A stretch of DNA of 64,000 nt. Source: Lamellibrachia columna (taxonomy: Eukaryota > Annelida > Polychaeta > Sabellida > Siboglinidae). The first letter of the stretch is position 1. Every line of letters begins with the position of its first letter. Positions 12,918 to 22,487 of the stretch are shown here, piece after piece. Position numbers and translations under genes: made by a program. The notes beneath the pieces are model-generated. The model saw only the letters and a list, made by a program, of their open reading frames with translations. It had not been told where the DNA came from and did no database searches. The stretch covers positions 55,507,510-55,571,509 of the forward strand of contig OY759266.1 of NCBI GenBank assembly GCA_963662155.1, in the 5' to 3' direction.

Positions 12918-12919
12918 TT

Positions 12920-13006
<87 letters not shown>

Positions 13007-13372
13007 GAAGAGAGAGAGAGCGGCCTCTGCAGGATGCAGGTGGTGCCGAACTGTGGCTACTACCCGGCACCCACATCATGTCGGATGGGTAGCCGGCATA
13101 CCATAACCTGGACCAACTCAACGGCGGCGTATATCTCCACGACGTGGTGATCCACAGAGCAGAATTTCGTTGATCCTCTACATCCCGAGATCCATACTCA
13201 GAATGTAGAAAACATGTGGATGAGAGCAAAGAGGAAACTCCGGAAACAGTTCGGCACGGCGCGACCTCTGTTCGTCACGTACCTGGAAGAGTTCCTGTGG
13301 ATGCAGCAGCACAGGAACCGCCAACGACGTCTCTCGTCACTGCTAATGTACATTCGCGACCAATATCCATGA
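12251..13372 (+). pseudogene. Merlin/IS1595-type DDE transposase, frameshifted
   Basis: The transposase cuts and pastes the element. From the Met at 12251, LLVEWLARRRLLRNTHQ leads into a degraded zinc-ribbon region (DECQLCGEKWNIPLHSFFK and SNLPLGKLC in another frame), then NISKHMVIDWYNFVRDVC. The catalytic core follows: first Asp in VVKIDESYF with YHRGR...GEWVFGAVE; second Asp in LLPGTHIMSDG; then a stop where Trp is usual, AYHNLDQLNGG; after a shift, FVDPLHPEIHTQNVENMW with the catalytic Glu. It ends RQRRLSSLLMYIRDQYP with a stop at 13370-13372. At least three frame breaks and an AG repeat in the core exclude function. Confidence 0.8.
12832..13020. repeat. (AG)n microsatellite inside the transposase core
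   Basis: About 190 bp of AG dinucleotides with a few ATG and AAG interruptions. It falls between the motif WVFGAVE and the region just before LLPGTH, where roughly 20 conserved residues of the family would be expected. It has replaced or displaced that coding segment. Confidence 0.9.
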
Positions 13373-14263
13373 ACAAATGCATACTAACTTCGCACAGCAG
13401 TCGCCAGAAGACACAAAACGGCTTTTTTCAGAGCCAACTGTACTTTCACAAAAGAGTTGGTACATTGGGTTTGAACGATGTCTAGGTTTGAATAATTATC
13501 TTGTAGATATCAATTTAACGAAAATATCTCGATAAATTTGTTCATCGAAATTCACCATGGCTGCAGTTTCCAAAACGACGACATCTTTTTGTAGTGAAAT
13601 GTCTAATTTTCCTCATGATACGGTCCAAACATTAGTAATGTCAAAAATAAACACTTCAATGTCCCCTGAAGAATTAGTTATTTCTGAATTGTATGATTTG
13701 GGCAAACAAGACACTTGTTTTTGAGTAAGATTTAAAGATAGTTACACGAACTGTGAACTTTTAAATTATTTTTGATATATGTGCGATGTCTTCGTTTTTT
13801 TACATTATATTTTTGTCGAGATATTTGTCAGTGGATTTTTTTTTGGATTTTCAGTTAAATTTAACTCTATTTGTTTTCTTCTTAAACTGCGTACAAGATA
13901 TTTGTCAGTGAAATCACCTGTCCGGTTCTATATTTTGGGGCTTTTTAACATTGTCGATTTTTAGAGTTTTTCATAACATTAAATTGCACTTTTTCTTCTA
14001 TTTTTCGTATTTTATACTGCGGTACGAAATATCTGACAGTGAAATCGCCTTTGCGGTTCTGATGCCACCGTGATATTGTTACAGCACATTTCGGATGATC
14101 GCCGTTGTTTTGGGCACTAAAAGTGCGCTCAAACACAATATTTTTTTACAAATATACGTCCGTTTTGTACCTGATCCGATGGGGAGTGATGCAAAGAACA
14201 CATTAGCATAAAAAAAAAATTAGGTAAAAATATAATTTAATAGCGTTAATAATTTCGGCCAGG
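13298..14263 (-). repeat. Right long terminal inverted repeat of the Merlin element
   Basis: Complement of 11122-11992 with scattered indels, such as an extra stretch around 14050-14100. Its inner part includes the last codons of the transposase (FLWMQQHRN to the stop at 13372). A stretch of transposase coding sequence is therefore present at both ends of the element in inverted orientation. Confidence 0.85.
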
Positions 14264-14639
14264 TTAAATGTACTGTAATTGTTGCTCATGTAATAATATA
14301 ATGTTCTTGGTACTAGAATAAACATTTGTAAATGATACTGCCCGCCAAAATGCGTTTAATAAGCCATATACATATGTTTGCATTTTTACTGTTTCATTAC
14401 GAAAAGTTGCGAATAGTGTTTATGGCGCGACACTACAGGGGCGGAACTAGAACTCTTGCGCATGCGTCGGGGTGGTACGAGTCCGTTACATCGCTCCACA
14501 CATTTCACCAACACAACATGTTCACCAACACAATGAATGACCACAACTGGTACAACAACTCAAAATAATCCACTGATCACGCGGAACCAGACAAACCAAA
14601 TGACAACAAATGCAATTTATCAAAACAACACCCTTTACC

Positions 14640-14855
14640 GCAACACATGAACCAAAATTTACAAGATGGCGGACTTCCACTGCCGGCGCCATCCGGGTTC
14701 TTTTAATTTTATCGCTAAGCATTTCATTAGTAAGCTTACTTTGTCTTCAAGTCGCCATTTGTTTGCCTTTGGATCTAACTTTCAGAAAACCATGCTACAA
14801 AATGTATTCCAATTCAGATTTCCTTTTAGGAAATATTCGCATCACCTAACAGACC
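14640..14855 (+). promoter_or_regulatory. 5' UTR/promoter region of copy A with YY1-type motif
   Basis: AAGATGGCGGAC (about 14661) matches the YY1 consensus that also sits at the start of other non-LTR elements; the other copy keeps GTCCGCCATCTT near 61423-61434. The family's start codon context (ATGCTACAAAATGTATTCC) follows at about 14791. YY1 binding is an inference from the motif alone. Confidence 0.45.
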
Positions 14856-15230
14856 TGGGTTCTATTCCGATTCCGACTCCAGCAGACCTTTGCCATTCAT
14901 ATTCCGATTCCGGTTGTCTCGGTTCGATTCCGACTCCGATTCCGACTCCAGCTGACTTTTGCGATTCCGATTCCCATTCCAACTACAGTTGCTCAGTTCG
15001 ATTCCGACTCCGATTCCGATTCCAGTACAACTTTTGATTCCGATTCTGACTTCAGCACAACTTTTGATTTAATCCTTTAGAAGGGTTTGTATGATTCTGT
15101 GCAAACACTAGCAGTGAGAAATCAGTAAAAGTAAATTGAAATTAGCCATGGTCTAGGTATGACCAGGCCAGATCTGAACCAAGCATATGAAGGCTCTTCT
15201 GACAAACTGCCAATAAAACCAAAGAATTAG
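14856..15230. repeat. Insertion with degenerate GATTCC hexamer repeats in copy A
   Basis: Copy B lacks this segment; the two copies are colinear on either side (…CATCACCTAA before, GCTAACGCAAAT after). The first 200 bp consist of GATTCCGATTCCGACTCC-type hexamers mixed with AGCAGACCTTTGCC-like spacers. The remainder is unrecognised and carries AATAAAA near 15212. It may be a small retroposed fragment. Confidence 0.6.
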
Positions 15231-15359
15231 GCTAACGCAAATTCTCCTAATAGCAACGATCACTGGAACATGTCAACGCGTATCTCGATCAAATCTCAAA
15301 ATTAAACCAAAATATTATGCCCTAACTTTGAAACCCCGAATTAAATCCCACCCAAAATC

Positions 15360-17726
15360 AAATTCAATTCAGACATTCTTACACATATGTACCTCAGCGG
15401 GCTGATCGCACTCTCAGGCGACACCCTGGCCCATATGGGCGCCCAATTTGTCCTTGTGGAAGTTGTCATCAACCTGTCAGAAACCGAGACAAGGCTATCC
15501 TCTGCGAAGAATGTAATCAATGGCACCACATACATTGTATTGGTATATCCCCATCATCCTACAACTCCTTGATTAACCAAAGTGCCTTCTGGTCCTGCGA
15601 CCATTGTGGAATTCCAAATGTTACCAATTCTCCATCTAGAAATAAGCAATCCAATTCAACCAACTCCTGGTCTATGCTTAGTACCCCAACATTCCATACA
15701 TCACAAAATGCAGGCTTAATTTTCGCGCCAAACCCCCAAAACACCTCAACCCCCGAACGTCACAAGAAAACCCAAGGAAACACACTTAAAGGAATTTTGA
15801 TAAACACCAACAGCGTTAAGAGCATAGAAAAAGCAACCCAACTAAAGGCAACTATTCAATCTAAAAACCCAGACAGTTGAAACTAAATTAGATGCAAACT
15901 ATGCTACATACTCTTTCCTACCACCCAACTATGAGGCCATCAGAAAGGACAGGAATGTCCATGGCGGTGGAGTCCTTATAGCCTTCCATGACAACATTGT
16001 AGCTGAACCCCTCCAAAATTTAAACTCAAATTGTGAAATAGTTTGGAAAAAAATTCACTTTGCACGAAACAAATACATATACTTTGCATCTTATTATGGA
16101 CCCCCAAATGACCACCTCCAATCCGTTGAAGCTCTCCACGACTCCCTAACTAAACTATATATATCACAAAAAACTCCTCGTAATGTAGTCATAGCTGGAG
16201 ATTTTAACCTCCCTGATATCAACTGGACAAATCACCAGACCATTAATAACAGCACTGCTAGCAAGCATAACAAACTACTAGAAATAACTAACGACTTTGG
16301 GCAGCAAAACATGGTAAACGACCCACACGTATCGCTTCTGGTAACATTCTTGACCTCATACTCACCTCAAATCCCTCCATTATCATCAACACCCATACCA
16401 CTCCTGGTATGAGCGATCACAAATCCGTGACCTTCTATGTCAACTTAAACCCAGTTCGCAACAAGAACCCCCCCAACAAAAAAAGTTTATAGTTACAAAT
16501 CAGCAGACTGGGACAAACTCAAAGACGACATAGACAAACTAAATCGTGAGTACTTCGACATGGACCCTAACTCACAGGATATAGACATAAACTGGACCTT
16601 CTTTCGCGAACGTCTGACTACCTTGATTAACAATAACATACCTAGACGATACACCAAAACTAAAACCTACCTCCCCTGGATAACACGTGAACTAATTAGA
16701 ATGCAGAGAAGACGTAACAAAAGCCACAAAAAGGCAAAGCAACCTGGACTAAACAGTGACTGGGAAAAATTTAAGGAATTCCGAAAGCAAGCTACTAAAG
16801 CATTAGCAAAATCTTACAAAGACTGTCAACGATCACATTGGAGACAGCCTGAAAACTAATCCAAAACGATTCTGGTCATTTATTAAGGCAAATAAACGAG
16901 AAAACATTGGCATTCCCACACTTCGAGTAAACGACCAACCAATAATTAATGATCGAGATAAAGCAAATGCCCTAAACAACCAATTTAGCTCTGTATTTAC
17001 CCAAGAAAAGCACCCAATCCCCCAAATAGCCCCCTCTACTTACCCCAACATCCCCCTTCTCGAAATTGGCATAGATGACGTAACAAAGCAGCTGGAAAAT
17101 CTAAACCAGAACAAAGCTACAGGCCCAGATAAACTCCCAGCCAGAGTCCTTCAAGAAACTGCAAAGCAGATAGCTCCCATCATCACCCAAAGTTTCCAAC
17201 AATCATACAACACAGGTAAACTTCCTAACGGCTGCCTACAAGCATTAGTAACTCTCATACACAAAAAGAGCCACAAATCTGACCCTGCTAACTACAGACC
17301 CATATCACTAACCTGTATCCTCTGTAAAGTAATGGAACGTATCATCCTAAGCAATATGTGGAAACACCTGCACAAGCATAACATCATTCTCCACTTCCAA
17401 CACTCGGGACTGTCTTGTGAATCTCAACTCATTGAGACAGTCCACGACTGGATGACTGCTATGGACAACAAGACCCAAATTGACGCAATCCTGCTTGACT
17501 TTGCCAAAGCTTTCGCCTACGTCTTCTATCAAAATTGACCTACGGAATCACTGGAAACATTCAAAATTGGATCAAATCTTTTCTATCCAACCGCAAACAG
17601 AGTCTCAGTTAACGGAGCCATGTCGGACATCACAGACGTCACATCAGGTGTCCCACAGGGTTCAGTTCTAGGACCTGTCCTCTTCTTACTCTACATAAAT
17701 GACATACATGGGAACATTAAATCTTC
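15360..17726 (+). pseudogene. Copy A ORF: endonuclease and N-terminal reverse transcriptase
   Basis: The 2A-like region is present but degraded (LIALSGD then loss of NPGP). From 15569 the frame carries NAGLIFAPNPQNTSTPER and LKGILINTNSVKS, the endonuclease start. Other endonuclease pieces are recognisable across frameshifts: GGGVLIAF, YFASYYGPPNDH, VVIAGDFNLPDINW (near 16185-16220) and MSDHKSVTF (near 16408). The frame from 16560 holds INWTFFRERLTTLINN. RT motifs then follow: NKATGPDKLPARVL, NYRPISLTC, DAILLDFAKAF with the first catalytic Asp, and [20 protein letters not shown] up to the Gypsy insertion. Many stops and frameshifts exclude function. Confidence 0.8.
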
Positions 17727-17850
17727 TGTGATGTACTGAAACGTATTTATTACGACCGCATGGTTTGGTCATGGCGCCGGCACAAGACAAGTTATTGAAC
17801 TCCGAACTCTGACAGTGAAACCGGGAGCATAGGTTTTCTCATTCACTACA
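17727..17850 (-). repeat. 3' LTR of the Gypsy element
   Basis: 124 bp; plus-strand ends TGTGATGTACTG and TTCACTACA. It differs from the partner at 22170-22293 at only a handful of positions (for example TGTACTG versus TATATTG, TTCTCATTCACT versus TCTTCATCCACT), so the insertion is fairly young. Confidence 0.95.
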
Positions 17851-17863
17851 TCCCTCCCAACTT
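17851..17863 (-). promoter_or_regulatory. Polypurine tract
   Basis: On the minus strand AAGTTGGGAGGGA sits directly before the 3' LTR, the position from which plus-strand DNA synthesis is primed. Confidence 0.8.
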
Positions 17864-19831
17864 TAGTGAGCAAATTGTCCTGTAAAAAAATAATAGTTCT
17901 TGATTACTGTTATAAACAAGCAAAGAAACTGCAAGTAAAGAACTAATAAAATTACAAATCCAAACTTCAGAGTGTTTCCTGATACGTTCCGAACGTCTAG
18001 GCTCTGCTACAGATGCTGCAGCAGGCACAATGTCAGTTTGTTGACTTGCTGCGGGCGGCTTCGCTGGTGAGCGAAGCTGCGCCTGTTGATCTGCCTCAGA
18101 CTTTTCACCAAACTCGGTCACGTCCCCTGAGGATGTCTCCAACGGCGTAGTCCGGACCGATAGCGTCACCTGATGACTCGACAGTCTTCCTTGCAGCTGA
18201 TCGCTGTGATGTCGTGCAATAGTGCCATCTTCTAGACGGACGGTGTACGATACCGGCCCAGTCTGAAGATGAATCGTGCCCGGTACCCAACTTGCAGTGT
18301 TACCGTGGTACCGTAGAGCATACACCAATTCACCAGGTTGGAAAGTTCGAACTTTGGCATGACGGTCATGTTTCGCCTTCTGTTTGGTCTGTTCCACTAC
18401 GACCTTTACACCTACGTCTGGGCTGATCAGGTGAAGTCGGGTTTTTAGCTGTCGATGCATTAATAGTTCAGCAGGGGCTACGCCCGTCGTGGAGTGAGGT
18501 GTGATGCGGTAATCGAAGAGGAAGCGTGCTAGCTTGGTTTCCAAGTCACCTCCATGCATGCGCTTTACTCCTTCTTTTACAATTCCAACGGCTCGTTCGG
18601 CTAGGCCATTAGAGGCAGGGTGGTGTGGAGCACTCGTAATGTGCTTGATACCATTGTGTCGGCAGAAATCTTGAAACTCTTCACTGACGAAACCAGTGGC
18701 GTTGTCGCTGACGATGACATCAAGGATGCCATGAGTGCTAAACGACTGTCGCAGTTTGCTGATAGTAATAGCTGATGTTGAGCCTGACGTAAGGTGAGTG
18801 TCTATCCACTTCGAATGGGCGTCAATTACCATCAGCATCATTCTGTCCATGAATGGACCTGCATAGTCGATAAGCAGTCGCGACCAATGTCTATCGGGAA
18901 ATGACCATGGTTGTAGGGGAGCTTCCGTAGGTCTGGGCCGGCTACGCATGCAGATGTCGCAGGTTTTGGCCGTTTCCTCAATGTCTTGATCGGTACCAGG
19001 CCACCACATCAGACTGCGGCCTACGGCTTTCATGCGGACGATCCCAGAGTGTGCGTTGTGCAGTTCTTCCAACAGTGCTTGGCGGTGGGCACTTGGAATA
19101 ATCACTCGTGTGCCCCACATGAGACAACCATCATGGATGCTGAGTTCATCTCTTCTTTGAGTGTACGGCTTCAGGAGTTCGTAGTCGTCAAGATCTGGAA
19201 ATCCATCCCTCGTCCCGATGAAGACTTGTGACAACACCGGGTCACGCGATGTTTCATGACGTATGTCACTTGCAGTGACAGGAGACATGTCCAAATACTG
19301 CATCGTTAGTATCGTGTCCGCAGGCACTGGATCATGTCTCGGAGCGCCACCTACCGGAAGGCGGCTAAGAGCGTCTGCTTGTGGGATGCTTTGGCCCAGC
19401 CTGTGGATAATCTGGTATTCGTAGGCAGCCAGTGTTAGGGCCCATCGCTGCATCCGTGGCGACAGCATCTGTGGAACGGCTTTCGTTTCTCCAAACAATC
19501 CAAGAAGCGGCTTATGATCTGTGACGATGGTAAACTTGTGACCCCACAAGTACTGGTGAAACTTCTTCGGTCCCACAATGACGGACAGACCCTCTTTGTC
19601 AATCTGAGCGTAGTTTTTCTCAGTATGCGAGAGACTTCTGGAGTGATACGCTATGGGTTTCTCTGTACCATCTTCCATGACGTGAGCAAGAACGGACCCA
19701 ATGCCGTATGGAGAGGCATTACATGTGAGTACCAACGGTTTGGAGGAGCAAAGCGAGTCATGACCTGTGGTGAGCTCAGCATCTCTTTCGTCTTGTTGAA
19801 GGCCTCTTGTTGTGTCTTTCTCCAGTACCAC
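17864..19831 (-). CDS. Gypsy pol: RNase H and integrase, open frame
   Basis: A 661-residue frame (its stop is at 17846-17848) remains open. RNase H begins near LTCNASPYGIGSVLAHV with the catalytic Asp replaced by Asn; KEGLSVIVGPKKFHQYLWG and FTIVTDHKPLLGLFG follow. Integrase has its zinc domain (ELHNAHSGIVRM, then CDICMRSRP). Its DDE triad is Asp in RLLIDYAGPF, Asp in IVSDNATGFVS, and Glu in SNGLAERAVGIVKEG. A C-terminal domain ends GELVYALRYHGNTASWVPG. After ERIRKHSEVW the frame reads into the polypurine tract. Length and order match a Gypsy pol C-terminus. Broken upstream pol means this would not be made as a full polyprotein. Confidence 0.85.
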
Positions 19832-20600
19832 TTGGTGTCTTTCTTCAGCAACTGATGGATGGGGGCCAGCATCGTCGCAAGGTTTGGCAAGAAACGACCA
19901 TAGTGATTCACCATCCCAAGGTATGAGCGTAACTCGGTTATGTTGGTGGGCGCTGGAGCATCACGGACTGCTGACAGTGTCTCACCGGACGGGTGTATGC
20001 CTTCGGCATCGATCCGATGACTCAAGTAATCGACCTCGTCACTCAAGAATTGACACTTGGATTCTTTCAGGCGGAACCCATCTTGAACCAGTGGTTCGAG
20101 CACGCGATCAAGAGTCTGCAAATGTTCATCTTCTGTTGGTCCTGTCACCAACACATCATCCAAATACACCATCGTGTTCGGTGTGCCCTTCAAGAGCGAG
20201 TCCATGGCACGTTGGAATATGCCAGGTGCTGATGACACTCCGTACGGTAGCCGCTTGTATGTGAAAAGACCTCGCAACGTATTGATGGTGACGTACATCC
20301 GACTGTCAGGATGTAGCTGGATCTGTTCATACGCGTGACGCATGTCGAGTTTCGTGTACGTGGTACCGTGGTATCACAAGTTTACCATCGTCACAGATCA
20401 TAAGCCGCTTCTTGGAATAGGATATCTGTCCAGTTTGGCTACTTGGTTCACGGTGAGTTTGTAGTCACCACAGAGACGTACACTCTTGTCTGCCTTCATT
20501 ACTGGTACCACAGGGGCGGCCCAGTCCGAGTACTGGATGGGCTCTATGATATCCTCAGCCAGGAGTCGATCAATTTCTCGCATTACATAAGGTAGTGGTC
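19651..20600 (-). pseudogene. Gypsy reverse transcriptase interrupted by an inverted fragment
   Basis: The upstream piece (20398-20583) has REIDRLLAEDIIEPIQYSDW and VRLCGDYKLTVNQ, ending YPIPR. The downstream piece (from 20343) has MRHAYEQIQLHPDSRMYV, LPYGVSSAPGIFQRAM, the catalytic MVYLDDVLVTGP, and the thumb LRSYLGMVNHYGRFLPNL. Between them a 43-bp stretch is a reverse-complement copy of the RNase H region and introduces stops. The first catalytic Asp (in YTKLDM) survives next to the junction. Confidence 0.85.
20374..20416 (+). repeat. 43-bp inverted copy of the element's own RNase H sequence
   Basis: Plus-strand bases 20374-20416 are the exact reverse complement of plus-strand 19499-19541, which encodes (minus strand) the FTIVTDHKPLLG segment. 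Here the same words read on the plus strand. It replaces the RT codons between YPIPR and TYTKLDM. Confidence 0.85.
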
Positions 20601-20633
20601 GCGACGTGTAGTACTTTGGAATTGCCTCATTGT

Positions 20634-21218
20634 CTACGTAGTTCTTGGCAGCGTCTGTTTTAACTGCTTGGTACGAGTCTGTAAACCCAATGGCGTACTT
20701 GTCCAGTACAGCCTGCAGTTGAGGTTTCTGTTTCCGTGTTGAGTGTGATGATGAACCACAGCCCAGTCCAATTTGAGTTTACTCAGCCAATTCCTGCCAA
20801 GTAAGCTTGGACCGTTGCCGGGCACTACCATGAGCGGAAGCTGATGTTGGTCGCCAGTTGTAGCTTCTACCATGACGTTGATGACACCCATGATCTTCAC
20901 ACACTGTCCTGTATATGTGCGAAACGTGTCCTTTGTGGATTTCATGTTAGGCCGTGCCGAGTTTCGCCAGTGCTTGTGCAACGTTTCTTCGCTGATGATC
21001 GAGAGAGTGTCACTTGTATCTACTTCCATCAGAAGCGTCTTCCCATCTACTTGTATTTGGGTAACGATCGGATCTGGACGTGGTCCCGTCAGACTGAACA
21101 TGTTGTATGTCGCTCCAGTGTGTTCAGATGGGACACAGTCTTGTATCGGTGCCGTCAGCTGATGAGTGCGGTTTCTTTTCCCTTTTTCAGCTTTCTGTTT
21201 TGCGAAACAGTTGCTCAT
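20634..21218 (-). pseudogene. Gypsy nucleocapsid end and aspartic protease
   Basis: The frame starts inside the second zinc knuckle and continues through a basic linker (KQKAEKGKRNRTHQL). The protease has VDGKTLLMEVDTSDTLSIIS where family members have Asp-Thr-Gly, then LPLMVVPGNGPSLLGRNWL, the usual second half of the protease fold. The protease frees the mature proteins of the particle. The frame ends at 20634, but RT-proximal similarity (KNYVDNEAIPKYY) continues in another frame, indicating a frameshift. Confidence 0.75.
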
Positions 21219-21966
21219 GATGTGTCCATCTTTGTGACAATATCGGCATTGAGCATCCTTGTAGTGACACTCGTCCGCCGAATGAGACGTTTTGCCACAT
21301 CTGAAACATGGTTTCTGACGATTCTGAGCGGGTGGTTTCTTCTCTCACTTTCTCATCAAATGCTTGCGGGCGGTTACTTTGTTTACACACGGTGTAATGT
21401 CGTGTGCAGCAGCGTTTAACCGAGCGGTGATAACAGCAGCTGATTCCATGGCAAGTGCCATTTGTAGAGCCTTTTTGAAATCAAGATCGGCTTCTCCCAA
21501 CAATTGGCGTTGGATGGCCGAATCTGCTACACCACAAATTAACCGGTCCCTCAGATTTTCTTCCAGGATTAACTGAGCAGTCAGCTACGCACCAACCTTC
21601 GTTTGACCAAAATCACAGTTTCTGGCCAGATTTTTCAGTTCGGCTACAAAGTCACTTATTGACTGTTCCTTCTTCCTATACGCAGAATAGAAGTTGTACG
21701 GTTGCAAAATTGTGTTTGGTTTCGGTTCGAAATGCGTTTGTAACAATTTGCACAGTTCAACGTACGTCAGGTCAGCCGGCGTACGTGGCGATGCCAGGCT
21801 GCGGAGCAAAGTAAGTTTCGGCACCCACGGCTGTTAAACGTATTGCTCGACGCTTACTTGCGACGGCGTCGTCAATGTCATTGGCCTCAAAATAAAACCC
21901 TAGCCTGTCCTGGTAGGAAGACCAATTCTTCCCCGTTAACTCCGGCAAGTTGCCGTGTCGTGACAT
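21170..21966 (-). pseudogene. Gypsy gag, frameshifted
   Basis: Gag forms the particle. Translation would start at the Met at 21966 (MSRHGNLPELTGKNWSSYQ; RLGFYFEANDIDD). The frame breaks near 21780-21820, and TYVELCKLLQTHFEPKPN and YRKKEQSISDFVAELKNLA appear in the next frame. A stop falls at 21585. LRDRLICGVADSAIQRQLL follows and is a hallmark of Mag/Gypsy capsid. Two CCHC zinc knuckles (CFRCGKTSHSADEC and CRYCHKDGHIMSNC) complete the nucleocapsid near 21180-21310. Confidence 0.8.
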
Positions 21967-22154
21967 GTTTTGAATGCTGGCGCCTGTTGTTGTTTTTCGT
22001 TAAACCGATTTGACGCGTTGTAGTTTTCAGTGAATTTTGCGGGAAAACTGTGATTACAGTCAGTCTCAGCGTAGCTTTGGGTTCCTTTTTTTTACCTTCT
22101 ATGTGCAGTGATGACCACTGATAATCAGAGTATACTTCCTGACATGAAGTTTTC

Positions 22155-22167
22155 ATCCTCGTCGCCA
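22155..22167 (-). promoter_or_regulatory. Primer binding site, tRNA-Ser(GCT) type
   Basis: On the minus strand TGGCGACGAGGAT lies 2 nt inside the 5' LTR. It is complementary to the 3' end of metazoan tRNA-Ser(GCT), which ends ATCCTCGTCG plus CCA. This is where minus-strand synthesis would start. Confidence 0.85.
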
Positions 22168-22169
22168 AA

Positions 22170-22293
22170 TGTGATATATTGAAACGTATTTAGTACGACC
22201 GCATGGTTTGGTCATGGCGCCGGCACAAGACAAGTTATTGAACTCCGAACTCTGACAGTGAAACCGGGAGCATAGGTTTCTTCATCCACTACA
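22170..22293 (-). repeat. 5' LTR of the Gypsy element
   Basis: 124 bp, TG...CA, near-identical to 17727-17850; followed on the plus strand by the TCTTC target duplication at 22294-22298. Confidence 0.95.
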
Positions 22294-22298
22294 TCTTC

Positions 22299-22487
22299 TA
22301 TACTCTTTTTTCCAGATGACAGTATTATATATCGTACAATTTATTCCAAAACCGACCACGAAATTCTCCAAACTGACCTAAACCAACTCCAAACATGGTC
22401 AGACAAATGGCAAATGGAATTTAATGTATCTAAATGTGTCCACCTTCCAATAACAAACAAAACTAAACCCAGCCCACACAAGTACTA
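22299..22487 (+). pseudogene. Copy A reverse transcriptase, continuation after Gypsy insertion
   Basis: The frame continues as DDSIIYRTIYSKTDHEILQ, QTWSDKWQMEFNVSKCVHL and ITNKTKPSPHKY, colinear with copy B (58.75-58.93 kb). The residue pair preceding DD reads F-P where copy B has F-A. Similarity ends sharply at 22487. Confidence 0.8.

Larger units (their letters stand above)
11118..14267 (+). mobile_element. Merlin (IS1595-like) DNA transposon with ~0.9-kb TIRs flanked by TTAA
   Basis: The left end (CCTGGCCGAAATTATTAACG from 11122) and right end (complement ending at 14263) are inverted copies. They continue inward as diverged inverted repeats to about 11992 and back from 13298. TTAA lies immediately outside both ends (11118-11121 and 14264-14267). 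The central 1.3 kb encodes a transposase of the Merlin/IS1595 type. Merlin elements usually make 8-9 bp duplications; none is visible here. Frame damage in the transposase and a large AG repeat make the copy inactive. Confidence 0.8.
17727..22293 (-). mobile_element. Complete Gypsy (Mag-like) LTR retrotransposon, 4.57 kb
   Basis: Two 124-bp LTRs with TG...CA ends (17727-17850 and 22170-22293) bracket gag-pol on the minus strand. TCTTC occurs directly outside both (17722-17726 and 22294-22298), a 5-bp target duplication. The primer site matches tRNA-Ser and a polypurine tract abuts the 3' LTR. Short LTRs with a tRNA-Ser primer are typical of the Mag group, as I remember it. Several frame breaks and a foreign 43-bp inversion in the RT make this copy dead, although all ends are preserved. 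Confidence 0.95.
14478..22487 (+). mobile_element. APE-type non-LTR retrotransposon copy A, split by the Gypsy insertion
   Basis: Same family as the minus-strand copy at 58.0-61.6 kb. Shared 5' sequence starts near GAGTCCGTTACATCGCTCC (about 14478) and ends at the matching point 61622 in the other copy. Coding similarity runs to 17726, is interrupted by the Gypsy element (17727-22298 including one TSD copy), and resumes at 22299. It then stops at 22487 in the middle of the RT thumb. The 5' end is therefore present and the 3' end is missing, the reverse of the usual truncation pattern, so the loss must be a later deletion or rearrangement. Confidence 0.85.
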
